A DNA stretch of 64,000 nucleotides from assembly GCA_963805525.1 (NCBI GenBank), contig CAWDUT010000006.1, positions 372,001 to 436,000 on the forward strand. Direction: 5' to 3'. The notes under the pieces are model-generated. The model was not told where the DNA came from. It saw only the letters and a list, made by a program, of their open reading frames with translations, and did not search any database. A program made the position numbers and the translations under genes. This DNA is from DASQFQ01 sp963805525 (GTDB taxonomy: Bacteria; Actinomycetota; Thermoleophilia; Solirubrobacterales; Solirubrobacteraceae). Positions 7,639 to 15,549 of the stretch are shown here, piece after piece (within the stretch, counting starts at the first letter, position 1; the number at the start of each line of letters is the position of its first letter).

Positions 7639-9173
7639 CCGCAAGCGGCAGCGATACCCCGCTCGCCCTCGAGCTCCAGGGCGTCACCAAGCGATTCGGC
7701 GCGGTCGTCGCGAACGACCGCGTCGATTTCGACCTGCGCAAAGGCGAGGTCCACGCCCTGCTCGGCGAGAACGGCGCGGGCAAGTCGACGCTGATGAGCG
7801 TCCTCTACGGGCTCTACAGCCCGGACGAGGGCGAGATGCGCCTGAACGGCGAGCCGGTCGTGATCGACTCGCCGTCGCGTGCCATCGAGCTCGGGATCGG
7901 CATGGTGTTCCAGCACTTCATGCTCGTCCCGGTGATGACGGTGGCGGAGAACATCGTCCTCGCCGACGAGCCGCGCAAGCGGATGCTGCTGGACACGAAG
8001 GCGGCGGCCCGGCGCGTGCGCGAGCTCTCCGATCGCTTCGGGCTCGCGGTCGACCCCGACGCGCGGGTGGCCGACATCTCGGTCGGCACCCAGCAGCGCG
8101 TGGAGATCCTGCGCGCGCTCGACCGCGGCGCCGACGTGCTGATCCTCGACGAGCCGACCGCGGTGCTGACCGCGCAGGAGACGCAGGAGCTGTTCCGGAT
8201 CCTGCGCACGCTGACCGCGGAGGGCAAGTCGATCGTCTTCATCTCCCACAAGCTCGGCGAGGTGCTCGACATCGCCGACCGCGTGAGCGTGCTGCGGCGG
8301 GGCAAGAAGGTCGAGACGGTCTCGACCGATGGCGCGACCGAGGAGTCGCTCGCGCGCATGATGGTCGGCCGCGACGTGCTCTTCCGCGTCGCCAAGGAGC
8401 CGGCCAAGCCGGGCGACGCGCTGCTCGAGGTCGCCGGCCTCGAGGTGGTCGACGACCGTGACCTGCCCGCCGTGCAAGGCGTCTCCTTCGAGGTGCGGGC
8501 CGGCGAGATCGTCGGCATCGCCGGCGTCGACGACAACGGCCAGGGCGAGCTGGTGGAGACGCTGACCGGGCTGCGCGCCGCGGTCGCGGGGACCGTGAAG
8601 GTGGACGGGCGCGACGTGACCGACGCCGACGTGCGCGGCAAGCTCGACGCCGGGATCGGCCACATCGCCGAGGACCGCCACCGCCGCGGGCTGGTGCTCG
8701 ACTTCAACCTGGCCGAGAACCTGTGCCTGCGCGACTACAACCGCGCGCCGATCGCCAAGCGCGGCCTGATCTCGCCCAAGCGCATGAACGAGCGGGCGAA
8801 GCCGCTGCTCGAGGAGTACGACGTGCGCGGCGGCTCGTGCGACGCGCTCGCGCTGTCGCTCTCGGGCGGCAACCAGCAGAAGGTCGTGATCGCGCGCGAG
8901 ATCGCCGAGGAGCCGAAGGTGCTGATCGCCGCGCAGCCCACGCGCGGGCTCGACGTCGGCGCGATCGAGTTCGTCCACAGCCGCCTGATCGAGCAGCGCG
9001 ATGCCGGGCGCGGCGTGCTGCTCGTGTCGCTCGAGCTCGAGGAGATCCGCTCGCTGAGCGATCGCGTGCTGGTCATGTACGACGGCCGCGTCGTCGCCGA
9101 GCTGTCGCCAGAGGCGTCGGAGGAGGAGTTCGGCGTGGCGATGCTGGGCGGGAAGCGAGAGGCCGCAGCTTGA
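7635..9173 (+). CDS. ABC importer ATPase with two nucleotide-binding domains (nucleoside type); start codon reads GTA
   Basis: Energises nucleoside import. Two ABC domains are fused as in RbsA/NupO proteins. The first has Walker A GENGAGKST, a diverged signature SVGTQQR and Walker B VLILDEPT. The second has a degenerate Walker A (DDNGQGE), the canonical signature LSGGNQQK and LIAAQPTRGLD. Homology should begin near LALELQGVTKRFG, but no ATG, GTG or TTG precedes it in frame outside the lipoprotein gene, and the first later ATG falls just after Walker A. GTA at 7635 sits in a 4-base overlap (GTAA) with the lipoprotein stop and 8 bases after GGAG, exactly where a GTG is expected. I place the start there. 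Confidence 0.85.
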   Translation, partial: VTASGSDTPLALELQGVTKRFGAVVANDRVDFDLRKGEVHALLGENGAGKSTLMSVLYGLYSPDEGEMRLNGEPVVIDSPSRAIELGIGMVFQHFMLVPVMTVAENIVLADEPRKRMLLDTKAAARRVRELSDRFGLAVDPDARVADISVGTQQRVEILRALDRGADVLILDEPTAVLTAQETQELFRILRTLTAEGKSIVFISHKLGEVLDIADRVSVLRRGKKVETVSTDGATEESLARMMVGRDVLFRVAKEPAKPGDALLEVAGLEVVDDRDLPAVQGVSFEVRAGEIVGIAGVDDNGQGELVETLTGLRAAVAGTVKVDGRDVTDADVRGKLDAGIGHIAEDRHRRGLVLDFNLAENLCLRDYNRAPIAKRGLISPKRMNERAKPLLEEYDVRGGSCDALALSLSGGNQQKVVIAREIAEEPKVLIAAQPTRGLDVGAIEFVHSRLIEQRDAGRGVLLVSLELEEIRSLSDRVLVMYDGRVVAELSPEASEEEFGVAMLGGKREAAA

Positions 9174-10333
9174 GGGCGTACCTCCGGGCCGGCGGGGTCA
9201 TCACGCCCCTGCTGACGGCATTGATCGCGTTCGCGATCGGCGGGCTGGTGATCGCCATCACCGGCGCGAGCCCGTTCAGCACCTACAAGGCGATCTTCGA
9301 CGGGTCGGGCCTCAACTGGTTCTTCCCCTGGATCTCCGCGGACGACCGCTCGCTCGCGGCGCTGAACCTGCAGCAGACGCTGATCCTCACGACGCCGCTG
9401 ATCCTCACCGGCATGGCGGTCGCCTACGCGTTCCGCGCGGGGCTGTTCAACATCGGCGGCCAGGGCCAGTACTTCGCCGGGCTCTACCTCGGCGTGATCA
9501 TCGGCTCGTCGCTGGGCGGCTTGCCGCGCGTCCTCCACGTGCTGCTCGCGCTGGTCCTGGGCGCGCTCGCGGGCGCGATCTGGGGCGGGATCGCGGGCTT
9601 CCTGAAGGCGCGCACCGGCGCCAACGAGGTGATCTCGACGATCATGCTCAACTACTGCGCGCTGTGGATCGGGGTGTGGGCGTTCGGGCTCGGCGGGCCG
9701 CTGCACTCCGACGACCCGTCGGACAAGTCGGTGCCGATCTCCAACGCGGTCCACGGCAGCGCGAAGCTGCCGGTGTTCTGGGGCGACCCCGAGCTGCAGG
9801 GTCTGCACATCGGGCTCTTCATCGCGCTCGCCGCGCTCGCGCTGTTCTGGGTGCTGCTGAACCGGTCGGTGGCGGGCTACGAGGCGCGGGCGGTCGGCTT
9901 CAACCCCGACGCCGCGGAGTACGGCGGCATCCACGCCGGGCGGACGTACACGAAGGTGATGCTGATCTGCGGCGGCTTCGCGGGGCTCGCGGGCGCGATC
10001 GACGTGCTCGGCTGGCAGTACGCGGTCGCCACCAACGACATCCAGAACGCCGGCGTCGTGGGGGCGGGCTTCATCGGCATCGCGGTCGCGCTGCTGGGGC
10101 GCAACACCACCAGCGGGGTGTTCTTCAGCGCGATCCTGTTCGGCGCGCTGATCAACGGCACGTCGGTGCGCAACCTCGACCCGACGATCTTCAAGCCCGA
10201 GCTGGCGACCAACCTGACGCTGATCATCCAGGGCCTGATCGTCCTGCTCGTGTCCGCGCCGGTGATCGTGACGACGCTCTACCGGCTGCGGCCGAAGCGC
10301 TCGCGCCCTGACCCGGAGGTCGAGGCCACATGA
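9170..10333 (+). CDS. ABC importer permease (nucleoside, BranD-type), first subunit
   Basis: A 387-residue integral membrane protein of the BPD_transp_2 family that forms half of the nucleoside channel. Hydrophobic segments alternate through the whole length. The family pieces FRAGLFNIGGQGQYFAG near residue 85, ARTGANEVISTIMLNY near 145 and AVGFNPDAAEYGGI near 240 are visible. TTG at 9170 overlaps the ATPase stop (TTGA) and the reading frame after it matches the family N-terminus. It pairs with the following permease as NupP pairs with NupQ. Confidence 0.9.
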   Translation: MRAYLRAGGVITPLLTALIAFAIGGLVIAITGASPFSTYKAIFDGSGLNWFFPWISADDRSLAALNLQQTLILTTPLILTGMAVAYAFRAGLFNIGGQGQYFAGLYLGVIIGSSLGGLPRVLHVLLALVLGALAGAIWGGIAGFLKARTGANEVISTIMLNYCALWIGVWAFGLGGPLHSDDPSDKSVPISNAVHGSAKLPVFWGDPELQGLHIGLFIALAALALFWVLLNRSVAGYEARAVGFNPDAAEYGGIHAGRTYTKVMLICGGFAGLAGAIDVLGWQYAVATNDIQNAGVVGAGFIGIAVALLGRNTTSGVFFSAILFGALINGTSVRNLDPTIFKPELATNLTLIIQGLIVLLVSAPVIVTTLYRLRPKRSRPDPEVEAT

Positions 10334-11532
10334 CCGCCGCGCTGGGTCGCCGCCTCGACCTCGGGAGCGCCAACCGCGCCGTGTGGGCCGGCTGGAGCGG
10401 CGTGGCGCTCGGCGTCTTCGCCTGGTGGCTGACGCTTCCCCCGCTGCTGGTCCGCACGCCGGCACCGTCGATCGTGATCGCGGCGGCGGCGGTCGGCCTC
10501 GGGCTGTGGGCCGTGCGCGAGGGCGAGCGGCGACTCGGCTGGGGCGCGGTCGTCGCGGGCGTGATCGGAGCGGTCGGGGCGGTGGCGGCCACGAAGTCGG
10601 GCGAGGGGAACCTCGACGCCGTGGTCGTGTGGTCGGCGCTGGCCGCGGCGATGCTGCGGTTCGCGACGCCGCTGGTGTTCGGCGCGCTGGGCGGGATCGT
10701 CTCCGAGCGCTCCGGCGTCGTGAACATCGGGCTCGAGGGGATGATGCTCTGCGGCGCCTTCTTCGCGATCTATGGCGCGGACCTCGTCAACGGCTGGGTC
10801 GGTGGTCTGCTCATCGGGATGGCGGCAGGCGCCATGCTCGCGCTCGTGCACGCGGTCTTCTCGATCTCGCTGCGCGCCGACCAGATCGTCTCGGGCTTCG
10901 CGGTCAACTTCCTCGCGCTCGGGCTGACCGGCTACATCTTCCTCTACCACTACGGCGAGAAGGGCACGCCGGACAACCTCCCGCAGGTCCCCGACGTCTC
11001 GCTCCCGATCACCTCGATCCCGTTCTTCGGGCCTGCGCTGGACAACCTCAACCTGCTCATCTGGATCGCCCTCCTGCTGGTGCTGCTGGTGTGGCTGTTC
11101 GTGTTCCGCACGCCGACCGGGCTGCGGCTGCGGTCGGTGGGCGAGAACCCGCGCGCGGCGGCGACGGTGGGCATCTCGGTCTACAAGGTGCGCTACCTGT
11201 CGGTCATCGCGTCAGGCGCGCTGGCGGCAATGGGCGGCGCGTTCCTGTCGCTCGGCTTCGTCCACTCGTTCTCGCAGAACATGACCGCGGGGCGCGGGTT
11301 CATCGCGCTGGCGGTCGTGATCGTGGGCAAGTGGCGGCCGGGGCCGGCGCTCGTGGCGGCGCTGGTGTTCGGCTTCACCCAGGCGCTGGCGCAGCGCCTG
11401 CCGACGTTCTCCGAGAGCTCGGCGACGCTGCTGCAGGCGCTGCCCTACGTGGTCACGCTGATCGCGGTGGCGGGGCTGGTGGGCCGCTCGATTCCGCCGG
11501 CGGCGGACGGGGTGCCGTACTCCAAGGAGTAG
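10330..11532 (+). CDS. ABC importer permease (nucleoside, BranD-type), second subunit
   Basis: A 400-residue membrane protein of the same superfamily as the preceding permease, completing the transporter. It has ATPLVFGALGGIVSERSGVVNIGLEG near residue 112-138, the loop RADQIVSGFAVNF and the later GENPRAAATVGI. Compared with minimal NupQ proteins it carries about 80 extra N-terminal residues with two or three further hydrophobic segments. The ATG overlaps the previous stop by ATGA. The gene ends inside a hairpin shared with the convergent pilin gene. Confidence 0.9.
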   Translation: MTAALGRRLDLGSANRAVWAGWSGVALGVFAWWLTLPPLLVRTPAPSIVIAAAAVGLGLWAVREGERRLGWGAVVAGVIGAVGAVAATKSGEGNLDAVVVWSALAAAMLRFATPLVFGALGGIVSERSGVVNIGLEGMMLCGAFFAIYGADLVNGWVGGLLIGMAAGAMLALVHAVFSISLRADQIVSGFAVNFLALGLTGYIFLYHYGEKGTPDNLPQVPDVSLPITSIPFFGPALDNLNLLIWIALLLVLLVWLFVFRTPTGLRLRSVGENPRAAATVGISVYKVRYLSVIASGALAAMGGAFLSLGFVHSFSQNMTAGRGFIALAVVIVGKWRPGPALVAALVFGFTQALAQRLPTFSESSATLLQALPYVVTLIAVAGLVGRSIPPAADGVPYSKE

Positions 11533-11552
11533 GCACCCCGCGCGCTGCCTAC
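11529..11552. terminator. Bidirectional hairpin containing both convergent stop codons
   Basis: A perfect 7-bp stem, gtaggca (11529-11535) with tgcctac (11546-11552), has a 10-base loop. The TAG of the permease gene and the TAG of the pilin gene each lie in one arm. There is no clear T-tract, so it may be a Rho-assisted or weak intrinsic terminator. Confidence 0.5.
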
Positions 11553-11980
11553 CAGCTGTTGCTGGAGGGGCAGCCGCCCTTGGTGGTGCCGCCGGTGCGG
11601 CTGCAGGAGCGGGTGACGGTGCCGTCGGTGGCCTTGGCGATCGAGAACGTGTTGCCCGTCTTGGACTGCACGCTCAGCGTGTAAGAGGTCGCGGTCGGGC
11701 TGGTGACGGTGAACGAGTTGCCGGGCGCGGCGGCGAGCGACTGCTCGATGTCGACGAGCTGAGCCTTCGTCGCGACGTTGGTCTGGTTGTCGGTATAGAA
11801 GGCGGTCTGGCCCTGGCGGACGCTGGTCTTCGCCTCGGTGTCCTGCGCGCGGGCGCGCTGACCGAGGAAGGCGGGGAGGGCGATCGCGGCGAGGATGCCG
11901 ATGATCAGAATGACCACCAGGAGCTCGATGAGGGTGAATCCCTTCTCGTCCTGGGCGCGGGTGTGCAGGCTGCTGAACAT
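11549..11980 (-). CDS. Type IV pilin-like (prepilin) protein
   Basis: A 143-residue prepilin. The class III signal is plain: a short charged leader, then the cleavage site G|FTLIELL with Glu at +5, then a hydrophobic helix ending LPAFLGQRARAQ. The globular part ends in a Cys pair, CSRTGGTTKGGC, typical of a C-terminal disulfide loop. ATG at 11980 has AGGAGAG just upstream; an upstream ATG at 12019 would add 13 residues and has no matching leader. No prepilin peptidase, PilB or PilC gene is nearby, so assembly must rely on genes elsewhere. It runs opposite to the nucleoside operon. Confidence 0.9.
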   Translation of the reverse strand: MFSSLHTRAQDEKGFTLIELLVVILIIGILAAIALPAFLGQRARAQDTEAKTSVRQGQTAFYTDNQTNVATKAQLVDIEQSLAAAPGNSFTVTSPTATSYTLSVQSKTGNTFSIAKATDGTVTRSCSRTGGTTKGGCPSSNSW

Positions 11981-12030
11981 GACTCTCCTAAAGGGTCTGG
12001 ACCGGTGCGCCTGGTGCACCCTCTAGATCG

Positions 12031-12489
12031 TCAATCGCACCCCTCGCGCCTCATGGGTGTCGTGACCCATTTGTCGAGGTTGTCGAACGCGCGGCTCCAG
12101 CCGCCGTCGTGGGAGCGCACCGCCTCCTCGTCCCACAGCCCGCTGTGGGTGAAGCGGACCGTGGTGGCGCCGTCGCTCTCCTCGAAGTCGATCTCGATCA
12201 GCATCCGCGTCGTGTTGTCGTCCCACAGCCACGTGAACGCCAGCCGGCGCGGCGGGTCGATCTCGGTGTAGCGGCCGCCGCCGCCGTACTCGGCGTCGTT
12301 GGCGGGGTCGCGCATCACGACGCGCACCTCCCCGCCGACGCGCAGGTCGACCGTGGCCTCCGAGGTCTCCCAGTCGTGCTCCGCGTGCCACCAGCGCCGC
12401 ATGACCTCCTCGCTGGTCCACGCGTCGAAGACGGCCTGGGCGGGCGCCTGGAAGGTCCGCTCGATGCGGAGCGTGTGGCCGGTCGTCAC
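12031..12489 (-). CDS. SRPBCC / AHSA1-like domain protein
   Basis: A 152-residue START-fold protein of the AHSA1 (activator of Hsp90 ATPase homologue 1-like) group. It begins RIERTFQAPAQAVFDAWT, has MRRWWHAEH near residue 31 and RRLAFTWLW near 80, and ends with a helix around SRAFDNLDKWV. Such proteins bind hydrophobic ligands in a cavity and are commonly encoded with ArsR regulators, as here. GTG at 12489 overlaps the upstream small gene by 4 bases. Ligand unknown. Confidence 0.85.
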   Translation of the reverse strand: MTTGHTLRIERTFQAPAQAVFDAWTSEEVMRRWWHAEHDWETSEATVDLRVGGEVRVVMRDPANDAEYGGGGRYTEIDPPRRLAFTWLWDDNTTRMLIEIDFEESDGATTVRFTHSGLWDEEAVRSHDGGWSRAFDNLDKWVTTPMRREGCD

Positions 12490-12611
12490 GGGCGGCGTCG
12501 GAGGTGCTGGTTGATCCAGTTGCGCGCGACCAGCACGCCCATGCCGGCGCCCACCGTGACCGTGGGGAGGAGCTCCTCGACGGGAACTCCTCCGATGTGC
12601 GCGAAGGTCAC
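12486..12611 (-). CDS. Small membrane protein (41 aa) in the ArsR operon
   Basis: A 41-residue frame is bounded by 4-base GTGA overlaps on both sides, with the DUF899 gene upstream and the SRPBCC gene downstream. The double coupling argues that it is translated. The sequence has a hydrophobic central part (LPTVTVGAGMGVLVA) and a basic end (HLRRRP). I do not recognise it. It could be a single-pass membrane peptide or a vestigial gene kept for translational coupling. Confidence 0.55.
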   Translation of the reverse strand: MTFAHIGGVPVEELLPTVTVGAGMGVLVARNWINQHLRRRP

Positions 12612-13279
12612 GCCGCGCCCGGGTACTCGTCGTGGAGGTGCCACCACTGGTAGGGCGGGGTCTGCGGGGTGCCCTCGGGCGAGTCCTCCCACTCCTCCTG
12701 GCGGCCGTACGCCGTGATGTCGAGGTAGCTCCAGGTCGTGCCCATGCCCTCGTCGCCGCGTGAGTCGACGAAGTAGGTGCGGAAGATGCGGTCGCCGTCG
12801 CGCAGGAAGGCGTTGGTGCCGTGCCACTCGCCGACGCCGTGGTCGGCGTCGAAGTCGTCGGTGATCGTGTACCAGGGGACCTGCCAGCCCATCCGGGTCC
12901 GGTAGCGCTCGATGTCTTCCTGCGGCGCGCGCGAGGCGAGCACGAGCGTCGTGTCGCGGGCGTTGAGGTGCGCGACGTGGCCCATCTGGTCGGCCATGAA
13001 CGAGCAGCCGGGGCAGCCGCTCTCGGGCCACTTGGCGACGCCGGGCTCGAAGAAGAAGCGGTAGACGATCAGCTGGCTGCGGCCGGCGAACAGGTCGCGG
13101 AGGCTGGCGGGCCCGTCGGGCCCCTCGAAGCGGTACTCCTTCTCGACCTCGTGCCGCGGCATCCGGCGCCGCTCGGCGGCCAGGGCGTCGCGGGCGCGGG
13201 TCAGCTCCTTCTCCTTCACGAGCAGGGCGTCGCGTGCGGCGGCCCACTCCTGGGGCGTGACGATCGCTGGTGCGCTCAT
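12608..13279 (-). CDS. DUF899 thioredoxin-like protein
   Basis: A 223-residue member of the DUF899 family with a thioredoxin-like fold. It opens with VTPQEWAAARDALLVKEKE and the family core PRHEVEKEYRFEGPDG. The peroxiredoxin-like site is GCPGCSFMADQMG near residue 95, and DTTLVLASRAP and WHGTNAFLRDGDR follow. ATG at 13279 overlaps the ArsR stop (TGA at 13276-13278); an upstream extension to 13333 would run over the ArsR gene. Function is not established for the family; a redox role is inferred from the Cys-x-x-Cys motif. Confidence 0.85.
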   Translation of the reverse strand: MSAPAIVTPQEWAAARDALLVKEKELTRARDALAAERRRMPRHEVEKEYRFEGPDGPASLRDLFAGRSQLIVYRFFFEPGVAKWPESGCPGCSFMADQMGHVAHLNARDTTLVLASRAPQEDIERYRTRMGWQVPWYTITDDFDADHGVGEWHGTNAFLRDGDRIFRTYFVDSRGDEGMGTTWSYLDITAYGRQEEWEDSPEGTPQTPPYQWWHLHDEYPGAA

Positions 13280-13590
13280 CGTGGGTGCTCCTCCTTCAGA
13301 TAGTCGTCGACGACGTCGAACAGGCGCCCCCACAGGGCGCGCTGGCGATCCATCCAGTCGGCCGCCTCGCTGAGCACGTCGGGCTCGAGCGAGAGCTGGT
13401 GCGAGCGGCCGATGACCTCGCGGCGCAGGACGCCGGTCTCCTCCAGCACCTTGAGGTGCTTCGAGATCGCGGGCTTCGAGACGCCGAAGCCCGCCGTGGC
13501 GTCGCCGACGCTCGCCGGGCCGGTGGCCAGGCGCTCGACGATCCCGCGTCGGATCGGGTGCGCGAGCGCCTTGAACGGATCGTTCACCAT
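13276..13590 (-). CDS. ArsR-family transcriptional regulator
   Basis: A 104-residue winged-helix repressor beginning MVNDPFKALAHPIRRGIVERL. The recognition helix is in VSKPAISKHLKVLEETGVL, and the C-terminal helix ends DYLKEEHPR. There is no CxC metal motif in helix 3, so it belongs to the non-metal ArsR group often paired with SRPBCC proteins. It is the first gene of a four-gene operon (ArsR, DUF899, small protein, SRPBCC) with overlapping ends. Its ATG lies inside an 18-bp palindrome that is probably its own operator. Confidence 0.9.
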   Translation of the reverse strand: MVNDPFKALAHPIRRGIVERLATGPASVGDATAGFGVSKPAISKHLKVLEETGVLRREVIGRSHQLSLEPDVLSEAADWMDRQRALWGRLFDVVDDYLKEEHPR

Positions 13591-13599
13591 ATGGTTAAC
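13582..13599. promoter_or_regulatory. Palindromic operator overlapping the ArsR start codon
   Basis: gttcaccat/atggttaac reads as an inverted repeat with 8 of 9 positions paired, centred between 13590 and 13591. The ArsR ATG begins at 13590 on the minus strand, so bound repressor would cover the translation start and probably the transcription start of the operon. Confidence 0.6.
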
Positions 13600-13631
13600 C
13601 GTACCACGGTGGAGCCGCGGAGCCGGCAGGG

Positions 13632-13718
13632 CTAGCGGGATTGGTTCTGGCTGACCGCGGCCTGGATGAGGGCGACGAACTCCGGTTCGTCGATCTCCTC
13701 GTCCTCGTCGACGGCCAT
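13632..13718 (-). CDS. Possible small acidic peptide (28 aa)
   Basis: An ATG-initiated frame of 28 codons encodes an acidic peptide (MAVDEDEEIDEPEF and so on) between the ArsR gene and the polX-like gene. The only support is third-position GC use like the neighbours and the strong bias to Asp/Glu; the SD is weak. It may be a chance frame in the leader upstream of the ArsR operator. Confidence 0.25.
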   Translation of the reverse strand: MAVDEDEEIDEPEFVALIQAAVSQNQSR

Positions 13719-13766
13719 GCCGCGACGATACCTCGCTTAGAGCGGCTCGAGCCTCAAGCGCCGACC

Positions 13767-15386
13767 CTATCCCCGGCGCCAGGCCAGGATCGCCTCCAGC
13801 GGGCGGGTGTTGACGACGTCCGCGCTCGTCGCCCAGCCGCGCCGCGCGGTCTGGACCGAGAGCGTCATGTTCTCCAGTCCGAGCGTCGAGTGCGCGTCGG
13901 TGGAGCAGACGATCCGCACGCCCGCGCGCAGCGCGCGCCGCACGTGGTCGCCGCTCAGGTCGAGCCGCGGCGCGAGCCCGTTGACCTCGAGCGCCACGCC
14001 CTCCTCGAGCGCGACGCCGTAGATGTGCTCGAGGTCGAGCGCGTTCTCCGGGCGGCGGCCGATCATCCGGCCCGTGGGATGGCTGAGGCAGCTCACGTGC
14101 GGGTTGCGGATCGCGCGCTCCACCCGCTGCGTCATCTCGTCCCGCGGCATGCGCTGGCCGCCGTGGACGCTCGCCTGCACCCAGTCGAGCTCGGCCAGCA
14201 CCTCGTCGGGGAGGTCGAGCCGGCCGTCGGGGAGGATGTCGCACTCGATCCCGCGCAGGACCCGGAACGGGGCGAGCTGCTCGTTGGCGGCGGCGATCTC
14301 CTCGGCCTGGCGGCGCACCTCGTCGGGCGTGAGGCCGTGGACCGCGCCGACGGCCGGCGTGTGGTCGCAGATCGCGACGTAGTCGTAGCCGCGGTGGCGC
14401 GCCGCGCTGCCCATCTCGAGCACGCTGGCGCGGCCGTCCGACCAGGTCGTGTGGCAGTGGAGGTCGCCGCGGATCTCGCGCTCCTCGACGAGCGCGGGCG
14501 GCTCGCCGGACGGCGGCTCCTCACGGAGCTCCGGCGGCCACCACGGGAGGCCGAGCGCGGCGAACACGCCCGCCTCGTCGGGCGCGTCGGGCAGCGGCTC
14601 GAGCGCCGCGACGAAGGCGGGCGCGCCGGTCGCGCGCAGCAGCGCGGTTCCATAGGAATCGGGCGCCGTGACCACGAGCTCGACCGGGATGCCCTCGACG
14701 GTCAGCCCGACCGCGCGCCGCTCCTCCTGCTCGATCATCGCGACGATCTGCGGCAGCGAGGCGAACCGCGCGATCACGGCCGGCGGATCCGCGGCCGCGC
14801 ACACGACCGCGAGCCGCTCGCACGAGTCGCGCCACCGGCGCACGTCGCCCGCGGCCTCGCCGCCGAGCAGCTCGGCGATCCCGCCCACGAGCTCGCGCGC
14901 CTGGTTCAGCAGCAGCCCGCGGGGCGGCCGCGGCTCGGCCTCGCGCGCGAGCGCCTCGAGCAGCTGCGCCTCGAGCTTCGGCCCGACCCCCGGAATGTCT
15001 CGCAGCCGCCCGGCCGCCGCTGCGGCGCGGAACTCGTCGGGCGTCTGCACGCCGAGCGCGCGGGCGATGTCGACCGACCGCCTGGCCGTGAGCCCCAGAT
15101 AGCGCCCGAGCCCGACCAGCCCCGGCGCGAGCTCCCGCTCCAGCTCCGCGAGCTCGGCGATGTCTCCCGTCTCGACCAGCTCGCGCAGGCGCCCCTCGAT
15201 CCCGCGCCCGATCCCGCGCAGGTCGCGGACCCGGCCACGGCGCACGAGCTCGTCCACGGGCACGGGCGCCGCACGGATCGTGTCGGCGGCCCGGCGGTAG
15301 GCGCGCGGCTGGTACGGGTTGGCCTCGGCGAGCTCGAGCAGGGCGGCGAACGCCTCCAGGCGCTCGGCGATCCACGCGTTCTCCAT
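13767..15386 (-). CDS. PolX-like protein with intact PHP domain and degenerate polymerase domain
   Basis: The 539-residue domain order is that of bacterial/archaeal PolX: helix-hairpin-helix segments (LRGIGRGIEGRLRELVETG, RDIPGVGPKLEAQLLEAL), a nucleotidyltransferase palm, then a C-terminal PHP phosphoesterase. The PHP motifs are complete: GDLHCHTTWSDG, AICDHT, CLSHPTGRMIGRR and CSTDAHST. In the palm, where family members have G-S-x-R-R and a G-D-x-D pair, this protein reads AGDVRRWRDSCERLAVV, so both metal-binding Asp residues are missing; the third Asp aligns with Glu in VELVV. It should keep a PHP nuclease/phosphoesterase activity but not DNA synthesis. ATG at 15386 fits the family N-terminus better than the upstream start at 15446. 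Confidence 0.88.
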   Translation of the reverse strand: MENAWIAERLEAFAALLELAEANPYQPRAYRRAADTIRAAPVPVDELVRRGRVRDLRGIGRGIEGRLRELVETGDIAELAELERELAPGLVGLGRYLGLTARRSVDIARALGVQTPDEFRAAAAAGRLRDIPGVGPKLEAQLLEALAREAEPRPPRGLLLNQARELVGGIAELLGGEAAGDVRRWRDSCERLAVVCAAADPPAVIARFASLPQIVAMIEQEERRAVGLTVEGIPVELVVTAPDSYGTALLRATGAPAFVAALEPLPDAPDEAGVFAALGLPWWPPELREEPPSGEPPALVEEREIRGDLHCHTTWSDGRASVLEMGSAARHRGYDYVAICDHTPAVGAVHGLTPDEVRRQAEEIAAANEQLAPFRVLRGIECDILPDGRLDLPDEVLAELDWVQASVHGGQRMPRDEMTQRVERAIRNPHVSCLSHPTGRMIGRRPENALDLEHIYGVALEEGVALEVNGLAPRLDLSGDHVRRALRAGVRIVCSTDAHSTLGLENMTLSVQTARRGWATSADVVNTRPLEAILAWRRG

Positions 15387-15549
15387 TAGTGGGCCTTCCC
15401 GCAACGTTCCACCCGAAATCGGCGGTCGCTGATCACCGCCAGGCATCGTCCTCGACCCTCGAAATACCAGGGGTCTTCCTTCGGATCTGCGTCCTCCCCT
15501 GGCGGCGCCAGCGCCCGGTCTTTCGAGCGCAACGTCACGAGAAGACCCA

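Noticed and set aside
5458..7644. Minus-strand open frame of 728 codons opposite add and the BMP lipoprotein
   Set aside because: A shadow frame with repetitive Asp/Val/Leu/Arg content. The plus-strand genes have full family motifs and overlapping starts.
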